The notes under the pieces: generated by a model
The model's input: the letters and a program-made list of their open reading frames with translations, nothing else
Told to the model about the DNA's origin: nothing
Databases searched by the model: none
Origin: Gammaproteobacteria bacterium
GTDB taxonomy: Bacteria > Pseudomonadota > Gammaproteobacteria > Enterobacterales > Alteromonadaceae
Assembly: GCA_018825965.1 (NCBI GenBank)
Contig: JAHKAA010000038.1
Coordinates: 1-64,000, forward strand
DNA length: 64,000 bases
Direction of reading: 5' to 3'
Position numbers and translations under genes: made by a program
In this document: in pieces, positions 35,873-46,058 of the stretch
Position numbering within the stretch: the stretch's first letter is position 1
How the letters are laid out: every line of letters starts with the position of its first letter

Positions 35873-38038
35873 ATGAGATACGCATTAAGCGCAGTGGCAC
35901 TGGTTTTGTTAACAGCCTGCGGCCAACCAGGTGACACCACAAAAACGCAAGATACCCTTATGACTGAAACTCAGGCCGCTCACCCTTTTACTTACCCTGT
36001 GACCAATAAAGGTGACGTGGTAGATACCTATTTTGAAGAAAAAGTAGCAGACCCTTACCGCTGGCTGGAAGATGACCGCAGCAGCGAGACAGGCAACTGG
36101 GTCAAAGAGCAAAATAAAGTGACTTTTGCTTACCTGGAGCAGATTAGTTACCGCGACCAGATTAAACAACGTTTAGAAGCACTGTGGAACTACGAAAAAG
36201 TAGGCGCACCTTTTATTGAAGGCGAATACACTTACTTCTTTAAAAATAACGGCTTACAAAATCAGTCCGTGTTGTACCGTAAAAAAGGTGAGGGCGAAGC
36301 TGAAGTCTTTTTAGATCCAAATACCTTCAGCACTGATGCCACAACCTCTTTGGCTGATGTGTCTTTTTCTGATGACGGTAAAACTCTGGCTTACTCCATC
36401 TCTGAAGGTGGCAGTGACTGGCGAAAAATTATTATCATCGATACTGAAACTAAAAAACCAATTGAAGAAACACTGGTGGACGTGAAGTTCAGCGGCGTAT
36501 CCTGGAAAGGTAACGAAGGTTTTTATTACTCCAGTTATGACAAACCTGAAGGCAGCGAGCTGTCTGCAAAAACTGATCAACACAAGCTGTATTACCACAA
36601 GTTAGGCACGGCACAAAAAGACGACCCTGTAGTCTTTGGTGGTGTTGACGCTGAAAAACACCGTTATGTTGGTGGTGGTGTAACGGATGACGGCAAATAC
36701 CTGATTGTTTCTGCGGCCAACGCAACCTCTGGTAATAAAGTCTTCCTGAAAGACTTAACCAAAGCCGATAGCGCTTTTGTCACTCTGTACGCAGATGGTA
36801 ATGCCGACTTTGAGTTTGTCGACAGCCTCGGTGATGCCTTGTATTTTGTCACCAACTTAAATGCGCCTAACAAAAAGCTGATCAAAATTGACGCGACTGC
36901 ACCTGAAGCTGATAAGTGGACAGAAGTGATCCCGGAAACGGCCAATGTGCTGGATGTCAGCAAAGGTGCAGGTTTCTTATTCGCCAACTACATGGTGGAT
37001 GCAATTTCTCAGATTAAACAGTATGACTATGACGGCAAACTGGTACGTGATGTGACGTTGCCGGGCTTAGGCACTGTGTCTGGTTTTGGTGGCAAAACTA
37101 AAGACACCACCTTGTACTATAGCTTCACGAACTACAACACTGCCCCCAGTACTTTTGCCTTTGAGCCAAAATCCGGCGAAACCAGTACTTATTACAAAGC
37201 TGCTGTGAAGTTTAACAGTGACGATTATGAGTCGAAGCAGGTGTTTTATACCTCTAAAGACGGTACTAAAGTGCCGATGATGATCACCCACAAAAAAGGC
37301 ATCAAACTGGATGGCTCTAACCCAACTATGTTGTACGGTTATGGCGGTTTTAACGTCAGCCTGACGCCAGCCTTCAGCGTCGCCAACCTGGTATGGATGG
37401 AAATGGGCGGCGTGTATGCTGTGCCTAACCTGCGTGGTGGTGGTGAATACGGCAAAGCCTGGCATAACGCTGGTATTCAACTGAAAAAGCAAAATGTGTT
37501 TGATGACTTTATTGCTGCTGGTGAATACCTGATCGCAGAAAAATACACCTCCAGCAACAAACTGGCGATCCGTGGTGGTTCTAACGGTGGTTTGTTAGTT
37601 GGTGCTGTGATGACTCAAAGGCCTGATTTGGTGAAAGTTGCCATTCCTCAGGTCGGTGTACTGGATATGCTGCGTTACCACACGTTCACCGCTGGTGCAG
37701 GTTGGGCGTACGACTACGGCACGTCAGAGCAAAGCAAAGAGATGTACCACTACATCAAAGGCTACTCGCCAGTGCACAACGTCAAAGAGGGCGTGGCTTA
37801 TCCGGCCACATTGGTGACTACTGGTGATCACGATGACCGTGTAGTACCAGCGCACTCCTTTAAGTTTGCCGCTGAACTACAAGCTAAAGCCACTGGCCCT
37901 AACCCGCAGATGATCCGCATTGAAACTAATGCAGGTCACGGTGCTGGTGTGCCAGTATCCAAGCAAATCGAGTTAGCTGCGGATATCTTTGGTTTTACGT
38001 TGTTTAATATGGGTGTGAAAGAGTTACCTAAGCAGTAA
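35873..38038 (+). CDS. Prolyl oligopeptidase (S9A), lipoprotein
   Basis: A 721-residue peptidase cleaving after proline in short peptides. The N-terminus is a lipobox signal (LLTACGQ, Cys16), so it is anchored facing the periplasm or outside. A seven-bladed propeller (about 90-430) precedes the hydrolase domain: Ser570 in [10 protein letters not shown], the Asp in DHDDRV (652-656) and His689 in NAGHGAG. AYRWLEDD near residue 60 is the family's N-terminal signature. It is monocistronic. Confidence 0.94.
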   Translation: MRYALSAVALVLLTACGQPGDTTKTQDTLMTETQAAHPFTYPVTNKGDVVDTYFEEKVADPYRWLEDDRSSETGNWVKEQNKVTFAYLEQISYRDQIKQRLEALWNYEKVGAPFIEGEYTYFFKNNGLQNQSVLYRKKGEGEAEVFLDPNTFSTDATTSLADVSFSDDGKTLAYSISEGGSDWRKIIIIDTETKKPIEETLVDVKFSGVSWKGNEGFYYSSYDKPEGSELSAKTDQHKLYYHKLGTAQKDDPVVFGGVDAEKHRYVGGGVTDDGKYLIVSAANATSGNKVFLKDLTKADSAFVTLYADGNADFEFVDSLGDALYFVTNLNAPNKKLIKIDATAPEADKWTEVIPETANVLDVSKGAGFLFANYMVDAISQIKQYDYDGKLVRDVTLPGLGTVSGFGGKTKDTTLYYSFTNYNTAPSTFAFEPKSGETSTYYKAAVKFNSDDYESKQVFYTSKDGTKVPMMITHKKGIKLDGSNPTMLYGYGGFNVSLTPAFSVANLVWMEMGGVYAVPNLRGGGEYGKAWHNAGIQLKKQNVFDDFIAAGEYLIAEKYTSSNKLAIRGGSNGGLLVGAVMTQRPDLVKVAIPQVGVLDMLRYHTFTAGAGWAYDYGTSEQSKEMYHYIKGYSPVHNVKEGVAYPATLVTTGDHDDRVVPAHSFKFAAELQAKATGPNPQMIRIETNAGHGAGVPVSKQIELAADIFGFTLFNMGVKELPKQ

Positions 38039-38047
38039 TGTTCTGTG

Positions 38048-38082
38048 GCCGGATCAACCTTGAAGTTTAAGGTTGATCCGGC
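38048..38082. terminator. Long hairpin between convergent genes
   Basis: A perfect 14-bp stem, GCCGGATCAACCTT (38048-38061) with AAGGTTGATCCGGC (38069-38082). It lies between the prolyl oligopeptidase stop and overlaps the last codons of the convergent solute-binding gene. It lacks a strong T run. Confidence 0.6.
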
Positions 38083-38771
38083 TTGAACTCATGTTCACCC
38101 TGAGGATCGGCTGCCTTTTTTGCTATTAATCTTTCCAGTTCTGCGCTGATCAGAGGAATTAGTTCCGCTTGTGATTCATGTAATACATGATAGATATCCA
38201 ATGGTTGTGTTTTAATCATAAAACTGTTGGTTTTTGGCGTTTTATGATTTTGCAGTAAATTCCCTTCCAACCAGAAAAAACGATCCAGCTTGCCTGCATA
38301 GTACATTTCGGTGATCTGTGACCAATCACGTACAGTATAAATTTTGGCTTTGTAATTCAGCTGCAAAAAGCTGAATACCTGAGTTTGAGCTGGTATAAAG
38401 ATAATGTTTTTCGGGTTATCCAGATCTGCCTCTTCACAACTGATGCCAGGTCTGCAACGTAAGGTCATGCTAATCTCGTCAAATTTATAAACCAACCGCA
38501 TAAAGGGAAGTAAGCCAGTAAGCTGATTGAGGCGGGCTACATCTCCATCTAAAGATCCAGACTCAAATTGCTGGATGAATCTGTCGCTGGGCATATTCAC
38601 AAAGCTGGTTTCATAACCAAGATTACGATAGGCTTCAGTGAGCAAAGGTATAAGATCCCGCTCAATAATTGGATGACTGGTGTAACTGAACAACAAAGGT
38701 TTCATCTGCCCGGCACCGGGACTTGAGCAGAAAAGTGCCAAACACAGGCTGTACAACAAGAGGTGTTTCAT
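38067..38771 (-). CDS. Orphan periplasmic solute-binding-like protein
   Basis: A 234-residue exported protein with a signal peptide (LLLYSLCLALFCSSPGAG). The LLFSYTSHPIIERDLIPLLTEAYRNLGYETSFVNMPSDRFI opening and FESGSLDGDVARL match the solute-binding family 3 pattern in weakened form. Two cysteines (RCRPGISCEE) may form a disulphide. No transport genes flank it. The stop codon lies within the shared hairpin. Confidence 0.65.
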   Translation of the reverse strand: MKHLLLYSLCLALFCSSPGAGQMKPLLFSYTSHPIIERDLIPLLTEAYRNLGYETSFVNMPSDRFIQQFESGSLDGDVARLNQLTGLLPFMRLVYKFDEISMTLRCRPGISCEEADLDNPKNIIFIPAQTQVFSFLQLNYKAKIYTVRDWSQITEMYYAGKLDRFFWLEGNLLQNHKTPKTNSFMIKTQPLDIYHVLHESQAELIPLISAELERLIAKKAADPQGEHEFKPDQP

Positions 38772-39022
38772 AAGTGATGTGCTCTGCAGATGTACTGTAC
38801 TTTGTGGGGCATCTCTTTTGGGCTAAGTAAAGACTAATTACTGATACTGCACAACCTGAATTGCAACTGCACTAAGGGGCAATCCGATGCTGACGGTATG
38901 TTTACTGTTCCTGCTGCTCTGATTGTCGAACAGCACAGTCAATTCAGCGTTTTTAGTTGTAGTACAGTTTTGGCTGGGTTCAGATAGGCCTACACAGATA
39001 AATATAATTCACAGGACACAGG

Positions 39023-40099
39023 ATGACAGACTTTCGTAGCGATACGGTCACCCAACCCAGCGAAGCAATGAAAGCCGCTATGCTGGCTGCGCCTTTGGGG
39101 GATGATGTATTTCAGGATGACCCAACGGTGAACCAACTGCAGCGTTATGCAGCTGAGCTGCTGGGTTTTGAGGCGGCTTTATTTGCGCCAAGTGGCACTC
39201 AAACTAATTTAATAGCCCTGATGGCGCATTGCCAACGTGGTGATGAAGCCATAGTAGGGCAGCAATGGCATACCTATCGCTGGGAAGGCGGTGGTATGGC
39301 GGTGTTAGGTTCTATTCAGCCACAACCTATAGAGCATCAAGCCGATGGTACTTTAGCGCTTGAGCATATTCGTGCTGCGGTAAAACCTGATGATCCACAT
39401 TTTGCCCGCACCAAATTGATTGTGATGGAAAACACCACAGGCGGTAAGGTGTTGCCGCTGGCCTATATGAATTCAGTCGCGGCTTTGGCTGAAGAGCTGG
39501 GATTAAAGTGCCATATAGATGGTGCCCGTTTAATGAACGCAGCAGTGGCTTTAGCGACGGCAGATGGTTCAGATCCGATCCAAAAAGCGCGGCAACTCTG
39601 TGCTGGTTTTGATTCACTCTCTTTATGTTTATCCAAAGGTTTAGGTGCACCTGTTGGCTCTTTACTTTTAGGCAGTCATACCTTTATTCAGCAGGCAAGA
39701 CGACTTCGGAAAATGCTGGGCGGCGGCATGCGACAGGCCGGTGTATTGGCGGCAGCTGGTTTGTATGCATTGCAACATAATATTCAGCGTCTGGCAGAGG
39801 ACCACCAGCATGCACAACAACTGGCAGATGGTTTACAGCATATTGCCGCTGAGCATCCACTGCTTAAAGGCAAGCTGGAACTGGTGTCCGTTCATACCAA
39901 TATTTTGTTTACCGATATAGCTGTTGAAGTTGCAGAGCCTTTATTGGCTTATTTGGCAGCACAAAACATAAAATTGACCAGCAGTAATTACAACAAAGCC
40001 GATCAATACTACAAAAGAGTGCGTTGGGTGACTCATCTGGATATCAAAACAATAGATATTGAACAGACCTTGGCTGCGGTAAAAAATTTCAGCGGCTGA
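39023..40099 (+). CDS. ltaE: Low-specificity L-threonine aldolase
   Basis: A 358-residue PLP enzyme splitting L-threonine or allo-threonine to glycine and acetaldehyde. Visible: N-terminal DFRSDTVTQPSEAM, stacking His83 in QQWHTY, Asp166 in HIDGARL and the PLP lysine Lys205 in CLSKGLGAP. Length is slightly above E. coli LtaE (333), within family range. It is preceded by AGGACACAGG and followed by a possible terminator. Confidence 0.93.
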   Translation: MTDFRSDTVTQPSEAMKAAMLAAPLGDDVFQDDPTVNQLQRYAAELLGFEAALFAPSGTQTNLIALMAHCQRGDEAIVGQQWHTYRWEGGGMAVLGSIQPQPIEHQADGTLALEHIRAAVKPDDPHFARTKLIVMENTTGGKVLPLAYMNSVAALAEELGLKCHIDGARLMNAAVALATADGSDPIQKARQLCAGFDSLSLCLSKGLGAPVGSLLLGSHTFIQQARRLRKMLGGGMRQAGVLAAAGLYALQHNIQRLAEDHQHAQQLADGLQHIAAEHPLLKGKLELVSVHTNILFTDIAVEVAEPLLAYLAAQNIKLTSSNYNKADQYYKRVRWVTHLDIKTIDIEQTLAAVKNFSG

Positions 40100-40121
40100 C
40101 TGGGATTAACAGACGGATTTC

Positions 40122-40149
40122 TGAGGCGGCCCCCTCTGCTTTTTTTTGG
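40122..40149 (+). terminator. Possible terminator after threonine aldolase
   Basis: A short weak stem (GAGG with CCTC around a GC-rich loop) is followed by a nine-T run. The T run is clear; the stem is marginal. Confidence 0.4.
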
Positions 40150-40201
40150 TTGAAGCTGATAAGGTAAAGCCAAACTAAAAACAAAAACTCCGGGGCCATC
40201 T

Positions 40202-43200
40202 ATGAAACTCAGTTTAGTCGCTTGTCTGACCGCCGCTCTTTTTGCCAGCAGTTATGCCGATGCTGCTTATTACCGCTCACCCGCTTTGCAAAACGATCAA
40301 CTGGTATTTACTGCCGAAGGTGATTTATGGCTAAGCCAACTTAGCGGTGGCGATGCTAAACGTTTGACCACACATCCGGCGGAAGAAACTCAGGCGCTAT
40401 TTACCCCTGACGGTAAAGCCGTAGTTTATGTGGCGGCTTATGACGATACCCCGGATATTTATTATTTATCTTTAACAGGCGGCTCGCCGAAGCGTTTAAC
40501 AGCACACAATGCCAAAGTAAAACTACAAGGCTGGAGTCTGGATGGCAAATTGCTATACAGCACTGATGCCATGACAGGCCCGGTCAACAGCTGGGTGCTG
40601 AAGCTGATGGATATAGACAGTCAGCAAACTGAAACCTTGCCGCTTTTGGATGCAGTTGAAGCTGTGCTGGATCACCAAAATGGTTATGTTTATTTTATCC
40701 GCTACGGTTTGCAACTGACAGGCGATAACGCCCGTCAGTATCAGGGCGGAGCCAAAGGTCAGTTATGGCGCTGGAAGCTGGGTTCGGTGCTTGAAGCAGA
40801 ACGCTTATTAACAGATCATCAGGGCTCGTTACGCAATCCTATGCTTTGGCAAGGGCAACTGGTGCTGGTCAGTGACGCGGGTGGCAACGCCAATTTATGG
40901 TCTTACGATCCTGTCTCTGCACAGCTTAAAGAGCTGACCACACATCAGGATTTTGCCGTACGTTCAGCCCGTCTTGACCAGGGCAAAGTGGCCTATCAGT
41001 TAGGGGCAGATATTCAACTGCTGGATTTAAGCTCAGGCCAAAACAGCACACAAACTCCTGCTTTGGTGACAGACTCACCGCAGCAACGTCAGCGTTTATT
41101 AACTGAACCTCTGAAGTATTTAACCTCCAGCTCTGTTGGCTTTGCCAAGGAAAAACTTATCCTGACGCTTCGAAGCAAAGTGCAGGTGTTATCCCGTTCG
41201 CCACAACGTAGTGTTGAACTGGCTGTGCCTGAAACAGCAAGGGCCCGCAGCGCTGTGATCAGTCAGGATGGCAACTGGGTGTATTTAATCTCTGATCAAT
41301 CCGGTGAACCTGAAATTTGGCAATATGCGGCCGATGGTTCAGATAAAGGCAAACAACTGACCAAAGATGGCCGTGGTTTTCGCTGGAATTTAGCCTTGTC
41401 GCCGGATGGCCGTTATCTGGCCCATGATGATAAGCAAGGCCAGCTTTGGGTGTTCGATCTGAAAACCCAAAGCAACCAACTGGTCCACAAAACTGGTTTT
41501 GGCTTAGGCCCTTACAGCGATATGGTCTGGAACAATTCCAGCACTGTATTGGCTTTTACTGCAGAAAAAGATGGCACAGGCCGTCAGCAAATTGGTCTGT
41601 ATTCGCTGAAAGAGCAACAGGCAAAACTGCTGACTACAGATAAATACAATTCCTACAGCCCGGCTTTTCACCCTGATGGTGACTGGTTGTACTTTTTATC
41701 CGAACGCGAGTTAAAAGCTACCCCGGGTTCACCTTGGGGGGATAGAAATATGGGGCCTGCATTTGATAAAAGATCCCAGGTATTTGCTTATGCGTTAACC
41801 AGCTCTGCACAGTTTCCTTTTGAAGCGGAAACTGAATTAACAGCCGGGCTTGAAAGCCAGGGGAAAGCGGTTTCATTGAAAGACTTACCAGGGCAGTTAT
41901 GGCAAGTACCGGTGGTCGCAGGAAATTATCAGAAACTGCAGGTCAGCTCTGATTATGTATACCTGCATGAATTTGAACAGAGTGGGGATACGGGTTCAGT
42001 GCGGGCCTTAAAAATAGAGCCTGAAAATAAAAAACTCTTGAGTTTTGCCGGTAAAGTTCGGGCCATACAAAGCAGTGCTGATGGTAAACGGCTGTTTTTA
42101 CAGTACGAAACTGAGCCCGGGAAGTATAGATTTTTCTTAGGTTCTGCCGCAGCTAAAGCGCCGGAAGGTGAAGAGGCTGAACCCTGGGCCATTGATAAAA
42201 TCAGCCTGACCGTCACGCCAAAAGCCGAATGGCAACAAATGTTCCACGATGCCTGGCTGATGCATAGGGAGTTTTTATTTGACCCGGCCATGCGTGGTGT
42301 GGACTGGGGCACCACCAAAAGGCGTTATCAGCCTTTACTGGAAAGGGTGACCGACAGATTTGAGCTGGATGATTTACTGGCGCAGCTGATTGGCGAGTTG
42401 TCTGTATTGCACTCACAGGTGCGGGGTGGCGATTATGCCAAAGCCAGTGAAAGCAGCAAAGCGGCCAGTCTGGGGGGAGAATTTGTCAGCCGGGATGGCA
42501 AGTTAATACTGCAGACTATTTATCAAACCGACCCTGACTTACCTTCGATGGCCAGTCCGCTGAACAAAGCCGGAGTGGGACTGAAAACCGGCGATCACTT
42601 GCTTGCCGTGAATGGTAAAGCTGTAGCTTCAGTGCTGGATTTACATCAGGTTTTACAGCAACAGCAAGGTCAGCAAGTGCTGTTGCAGCTGGAGCGAAAT
42701 GGCAAAGCCCTGAAAAAAGTTGTAGTGCCAGTCAGCCCGCAACAAGAGCAAATGTTGCGTTATCAGCATTGGGTGCAGCAGAAAAAACAACAGGTGGAGC
42801 AGCAAGGCAAGCAGCAACTGGGTTATCTGCATCTGTATGCCATGACAGCCAGCGACATCAGCAACTTTGCCCGCGAGTTTTATGCCAATGTGGATAAACC
42901 CGGCCTGATCATTGATGTGCGCCGCAACAGGGGCGGCAATATCGACAGCTGGGTGATAGAAAAGTTATTACGCCGGGTCTGGGCCTTCTGGCAACCCACT
43001 CAGGGCAAAGCTTATAGCAATATGCAACAAAGTTTCCGTGGCCAGCTGGTGGTGCTGACTGATCCTCTGACTTATTCAGATGGCGAAACTTTTGCCGCTG
43101 GTATTAAAAGTTTGGGTTTAGGCCCTGTAGTTGGGCAGCAAACCGCAGGAGCAGGGGTTTGGTTATCAGGTCGTAATTTATTGGCTGATATGGGGGTGGC

Positions 43201-43441
43201 CCGTGTGGCTGAAACCGCACAGTTTGATAAAGATGGCCGCTGGATTATCGAAGGCAGAGGGGTGAGCCCGGATCTGCTGGTCGATAATTTACCTTATGCC
43301 AGCTTCAATGGTCAGGACGCGCAGTTGTCCTATGCCATCAGCTTGCTGCAAAAACAACTGCAGGAAAAGGCTGTGCCTGAATTAAAAGCAGAACCTGTAA
43401 CGCCGGGTATAGCCAAAGATGCACAAAAGCTGAACTGGTAA
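40202..43441 (+). CDS. Exported tricorn-like S41 peptidase
   Basis: A 1079-residue protease homologous to the tricorn core. After a signal peptide (CLTAALFASSYADA) come two beta-propeller regions (about 25-670) with TolB/PD40-type repeats such as PDGKAVVYVAAYDD. A tricorn C1-like helical segment follows (about 680-745) with His737 in VLHSQVRGGD, then a PDZ domain (about 760-840; VGLKTGDHLLAVNGKAV) and the S41 catalytic domain with Ser959 in YSDGETFAAG. It probably trims peptides in the periplasm. It is one of four large peptidase genes in this window, and a gap of only 102 bp separates it from ltaE. Confidence 0.92.
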   Translation: MKLSLVACLTAALFASSYADAAYYRSPALQNDQLVFTAEGDLWLSQLSGGDAKRLTTHPAEETQALFTPDGKAVVYVAAYDDTPDIYYLSLTGGSPKRLTAHNAKVKLQGWSLDGKLLYSTDAMTGPVNSWVLKLMDIDSQQTETLPLLDAVEAVLDHQNGYVYFIRYGLQLTGDNARQYQGGAKGQLWRWKLGSVLEAERLLTDHQGSLRNPMLWQGQLVLVSDAGGNANLWSYDPVSAQLKELTTHQDFAVRSARLDQGKVAYQLGADIQLLDLSSGQNSTQTPALVTDSPQQRQRLLTEPLKYLTSSSVGFAKEKLILTLRSKVQVLSRSPQRSVELAVPETARARSAVISQDGNWVYLISDQSGEPEIWQYAADGSDKGKQLTKDGRGFRWNLALSPDGRYLAHDDKQGQLWVFDLKTQSNQLVHKTGFGLGPYSDMVWNNSSTVLAFTAEKDGTGRQQIGLYSLKEQQAKLLTTDKYNSYSPAFHPDGDWLYFLSERELKATPGSPWGDRNMGPAFDKRSQVFAYALTSSAQFPFEAETELTAGLESQGKAVSLKDLPGQLWQVPVVAGNYQKLQVSSDYVYLHEFEQSGDTGSVRALKIEPENKKLLSFAGKVRAIQSSADGKRLFLQYETEPGKYRFFLGSAAAKAPEGEEAEPWAIDKISLTVTPKAEWQQMFHDAWLMHREFLFDPAMRGVDWGTTKRRYQPLLERVTDRFELDDLLAQLIGELSVLHSQVRGGDYAKASESSKAASLGGEFVSRDGKLILQTIYQTDPDLPSMASPLNKAGVGLKTGDHLLAVNGKAVASVLDLHQVLQQQQGQQVLLQLERNGKALKKVVVPVSPQQEQMLRYQHWVQQKKQQVEQQGKQQLGYLHLYAMTASDISNFAREFYANVDKPGLIIDVRRNRGGNIDSWVIEKLLRRVWAFWQPTQGKAYSNMQQSFRGQLVVLTDPLTYSDGETFAAGIKSLGLGPVVGQQTAGAGVWLSGRNLLADMGVARVAETAQFDKDGRWIIEGRGVSPDLLVDNLPYASFNGQDAQLSYAISLLQKQLQEKAVPELKAEPVTPGIAKDAQKLNW

Positions 43442-43526
43442 CGATATTTTTTTATCGCTTTAAGGGCTGAGGCAAGACTTAACCCTTATTGCTAAAAAAC
43501 GTAACAGCTTTTGCTTCTGATGTAAA

Positions 43527-43542
43527 ATGTAAGCCTTTACAT
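43527..43542. promoter_or_regulatory. LacI-type palindromic operator candidate
   Basis: ATGTAAGCCTTTACAT has perfect 6-bp arms (ATGTAA/TTACAT) around four central bases, the shape of LacI-family sugar-regulator operators. It lies about 50 bp before the DUF1080 start. No LacI gene is in the window. Confidence 0.4.
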
Positions 43543-43594
43543 CCCCCGCTTAAACTGGTATCCAATTGAAATCGTTCACTATTGGATAAAAGCT

Positions 43595-44467
43595 ATGAAA
43601 CTTAAACTCCTGTGTTTTTCTATCGTCTTGTGTAGCTATTCAGCTGTCGCTGCTGACTGGCAACCCTTACTGGATAAAAACCTCAGCCAATGGGATACCT
43701 ACTTAAGCTATAAGCATAAAGAGTCTTATGATGGTTCCGTGCCTAAAGATGATCAGGGACATCCTATAGCTCCTATAGGTTTAAATAAGGGCAATGACGA
43801 GCATCAGGTTTTTACTATGCAGCAAGAAAACAACGAGCCAGTGCTGAGAGTCAGTGGTGAAATTTATGGTGCTGTGACCAGTAAAAAAACCTATAAAAAT
43901 TATCACTTAAAACTGCAATTTCGTTGGGGTGATAAAAAGTGGCCCCCACGTCTGAATAAACTCAAAGACAGCGGTATTTTGTATCATGCCAATGGTGAAC
44001 ATGGCCAGGAGTATTTCCGCACCTGGATGTTGTCGCAGGAATTTCAAATCATGGAAGGTCATAACGGAGATTATTGGCAACAAGCCACGTCAGCTATTGA
44101 TGTCAGAGCTTTTTTACCTGAGTCCATTATGAATGCGGTGGCCGATGAGACTCAGCCCTTTATAAAAGTGGGCAAAGGCGAAGAGCTGCAGGGGTTTGTA
44201 TTGCGTAAAGACAATCACGAAAAACCTGCAGGGCAGTGGAACACACTGGAACTGATCACTTTTGAAGGTCAAAGCCTGCATATAGTGAATGGTCATGTGG
44301 TGATGGTGTTGCGTAATTCCAGATATGTCACACCAGAGGGCAGCACTGAACCTTTAACTGAAGGCAAAATCCAGCTGCAAAGTGAAGCCGCAGAACTGTT
44401 CTACAAAGCCATACTGATCAAACCTATAGAGCAAATGCCAGCAGAATACAGCAAGCTGTTTTTATAA
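43595..44467 (+). CDS. DUF1080 (3-keto-disaccharide hydrolase-like) exported protein
   Basis: A 290-residue secreted protein. The signal peptide (LLCFSIVLCSYSAVAA) is followed by DWQPLLDKNLSQWDTYLS, the typical DUF1080 opening, then the concanavalin-like beta-sandwich strands NYHLKLQFRWGDKKWPP, SGILYHANG and EFQIMEGHNGDYW. Some DUF1080 proteins hydrolyse 3-keto-glucosides; many are untested. The palindrome upstream suggests sugar-responsive control. Confidence 0.87.
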   Translation: MKLKLLCFSIVLCSYSAVAADWQPLLDKNLSQWDTYLSYKHKESYDGSVPKDDQGHPIAPIGLNKGNDEHQVFTMQQENNEPVLRVSGEIYGAVTSKKTYKNYHLKLQFRWGDKKWPPRLNKLKDSGILYHANGEHGQEYFRTWMLSQEFQIMEGHNGDYWQQATSAIDVRAFLPESIMNAVADETQPFIKVGKGEELQGFVLRKDNHEKPAGQWNTLELITFEGQSLHIVNGHVVMVLRNSRYVTPEGSTEPLTEGKIQLQSEAAELFYKAILIKPIEQMPAEYSKLFL

Positions 44468-44669
44468 TTCCCTTATCAAAGGCAGGCTTGAAAAAGAATG
44501 GAAAAGGCTGTTGAAAAAACAGGCATTCAGTTCAGCTTAGGCTCATCTTGACAGGCGCAAACTAAAAATCCGCCTGCCAGTGGGCTCTGTAATGAAGTTT
44601 AGATTTTGCCCTCTGGCACTCTCAATACCACAAGGTATTAGCTTTAGTAAAAAGACAGGAGAGCATCCT

Positions 44670-44858
44670 ATGAGTGCAATCAAACAACAGAAAAGTGTGC
44701 AGCCCTTTACTTTTGATGCCAGCAAAGACAATACAGATTTAACTCAGCAAGAGCGCCGGGCTTTAAGTTTGGTCTGGTGTGATACAGAGTCTGAGGTAGT
44801 GAAAGCCAAAAGTCCTGACTTCACTACAGATCACTGTGCTGAGCTTGGTTATAACTAA
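44670..44858 (+). CDS. Small hypothetical protein
   Basis: A 62-residue acidic, soluble protein beginning MSAIKQQKSVQPFTFDA. The start at ATG 44670 has AGGAGA just upstream, which is good evidence for translation; a longer frame from 44580 lacks this. Two cysteines are present; no signal, membrane segment or recognised domain. Function unknown. Confidence 0.55.
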   Translation: MSAIKQQKSVQPFTFDASKDNTDLTQQERRALSLVWCDTESEVVKAKSPDFTTDHCAELGYN

Positions 44859-44967
44859 GCTGCGGTGTTGTCACTCATCTGTAGTTGCTTTAGTCAGTAC
44901 TCAGGCAAGGCAGTCGACGGTTTTATATGAACCCGCAGCCATCTTCTGCTTTGCTTGTTTTTTGATG

Positions 44968-45564
44968 TCAGTTTTTTTGATACAAAGCCAGCTGTTGCAT
45001 CAGTTGCCAGACGCTTTGAGGCTGCTCCGTCGCCTCTAAATAAGCTCCGACTTTTTGCCGCTGTTCTGCTGATTTATTCTGCGAGAGTTTCATTTTCCCA
45101 AGGATGCTGCTGATCTCTATCCGCACCCCACAAATGCCGTTCACCAGCTTTTGCTGATAATCCGCAGATTGCAGCATGCCGGGTGCGGAAAAACTTTCCT
45201 GCCTTCGTACTAAAGCCAGAGTTTGTTTTGTATCTAAAGTAAAAGCTGTGCCTTTGAGCTCAACCAGGCTGTAGTTCCAGGTTGAAACGGCCTGTTTATC
45301 GCCATAACAGTCAGCTGCGACAAAAGCATGAGGGCCCATAATCACAATTTGCACCTGCTGTTCATTGAGCTGCTTTAACTGTGGATTATTTCGGGCCAGA
45401 TGACAAAATACAGTCAGATGATCCTCCTGCCAGTCCATTAAAAATGGCAAAGGGCTGTAATACAAATCCGGGCTGTTACTCAGCAGCAAACCAAAATAAT
45501 GCTGTTGTAAAAAAGAGCGGATCTGATCTAAATCTTCGCTCTGAAAGTGGTTAGGTAAATACAT
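44968..45564 (-). CDS. PaiB-like FMN-binding protein
   Basis: A 198-residue protein of the FMN-binding split-barrel (PaiB) family. The opening MYLPNHFQSEDLDQIRSFL, the central SPLPFLMDW and the CHLARNNPQ stretch are characteristic. B. subtilis PaiB was described as a transcriptional repressor; other members are haem or flavin-binding enzymes. It lies six bases behind a GNAT acetyltransferase gene, so the two form an operon like paiAB, divergent from a MocR regulator. Confidence 0.85.
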   Translation of the reverse strand: MYLPNHFQSEDLDQIRSFLQQHYFGLLLSNSPDLYYSPLPFLMDWQEDHLTVFCHLARNNPQLKQLNEQQVQIVIMGPHAFVAADCYGDKQAVSTWNYSLVELKGTAFTLDTKQTLALVRRQESFSAPGMLQSADYQQKLVNGICGVRIEISSILGKMKLSQNKSAEQRQKVGAYLEATEQPQSVWQLMQQLALYQKN

Positions 45565-45570
45565 AGTGTT

Positions 45571-45972
45571 TTAGCTTTCCCTTCTGACGACAAAAGCATT
45601 GTGGCATAACTGATAACCCACCTTGGGGTAATAACTCATCGCACTTTCGGCGCTGTGCAATAACTGCTGCACTTGTGGTCCTGTCACTACTTGCACCTGA
45701 CGTAACAACTCTTTACCTATGCCTTGCTGTTGCAGGCTTTTATCGACTAATAAATCGCAGATATAGACTACCCATGCTTTGTCCGTCATGCAGCGCGCTA
45801 AGCCCACCAATTGACCATTTTGCCGCGCTGTCACCAGCAAGTTTGCACTGGAGAGCAAGATCGCCATCCGGTTTTTATCCTCTATGGGCCTGTTGATGCC
45901 GGATGTTTGATACAAGGTCAGCATTTCTTCTAAATCAAAACTGGATTCCACCTGATAACTCAGCATATACAT
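45571..45972 (-). CDS. GNAT-family N-acetyltransferase
   Basis: A 133-residue acetyltransferase. The acetyl-CoA motif A is seen as LLVDKSLQQQGIGKELLRQV (QxxGIG), preceded by the beta strand VVYICDL. An N-terminal segment SGINRPIEDKNRM is typical of small GNAT proteins near YjgM/PaiA-like genes. The substrate may be a polyamine, by analogy to paiA, but this is not proven by sequence. It is divergent from the MocR gene (84-bp gap). Confidence 0.83.
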   Translation of the reverse strand: MYMLSYQVESSFDLEEMLTLYQTSGINRPIEDKNRMAILLSSANLLVTARQNGQLVGLARCMTDKAWVVYICDLLVDKSLQQQGIGKELLRQVQVVTGPQVQQLLHSAESAMSYYPKVGYQLCHNAFVVRRES

Positions 45973-46007
45973 TCCTCTTCGCTTGTAGAAGACGCTGTTT
46001 TATCGCT

Positions 46008-46058
46008 AAACTGGTTCTATAGAAAGCGCCAGTTTTATTAAAATGAGAGATCCAGTTT
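46008..46058. promoter_or_regulatory. Candidate MocR binding repeats in the divergent promoter region
   Basis: Three copies of a 7-bp half-site: AAACTGG (46008-46014, inverted), CCAGTTT (46029-46035) and CCAGTTT (46052-46058). The two direct copies are spaced 23 bp apart. MocR regulators commonly bind direct and inverted half-sites between themselves and a divergent target operon. Confidence 0.45.
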
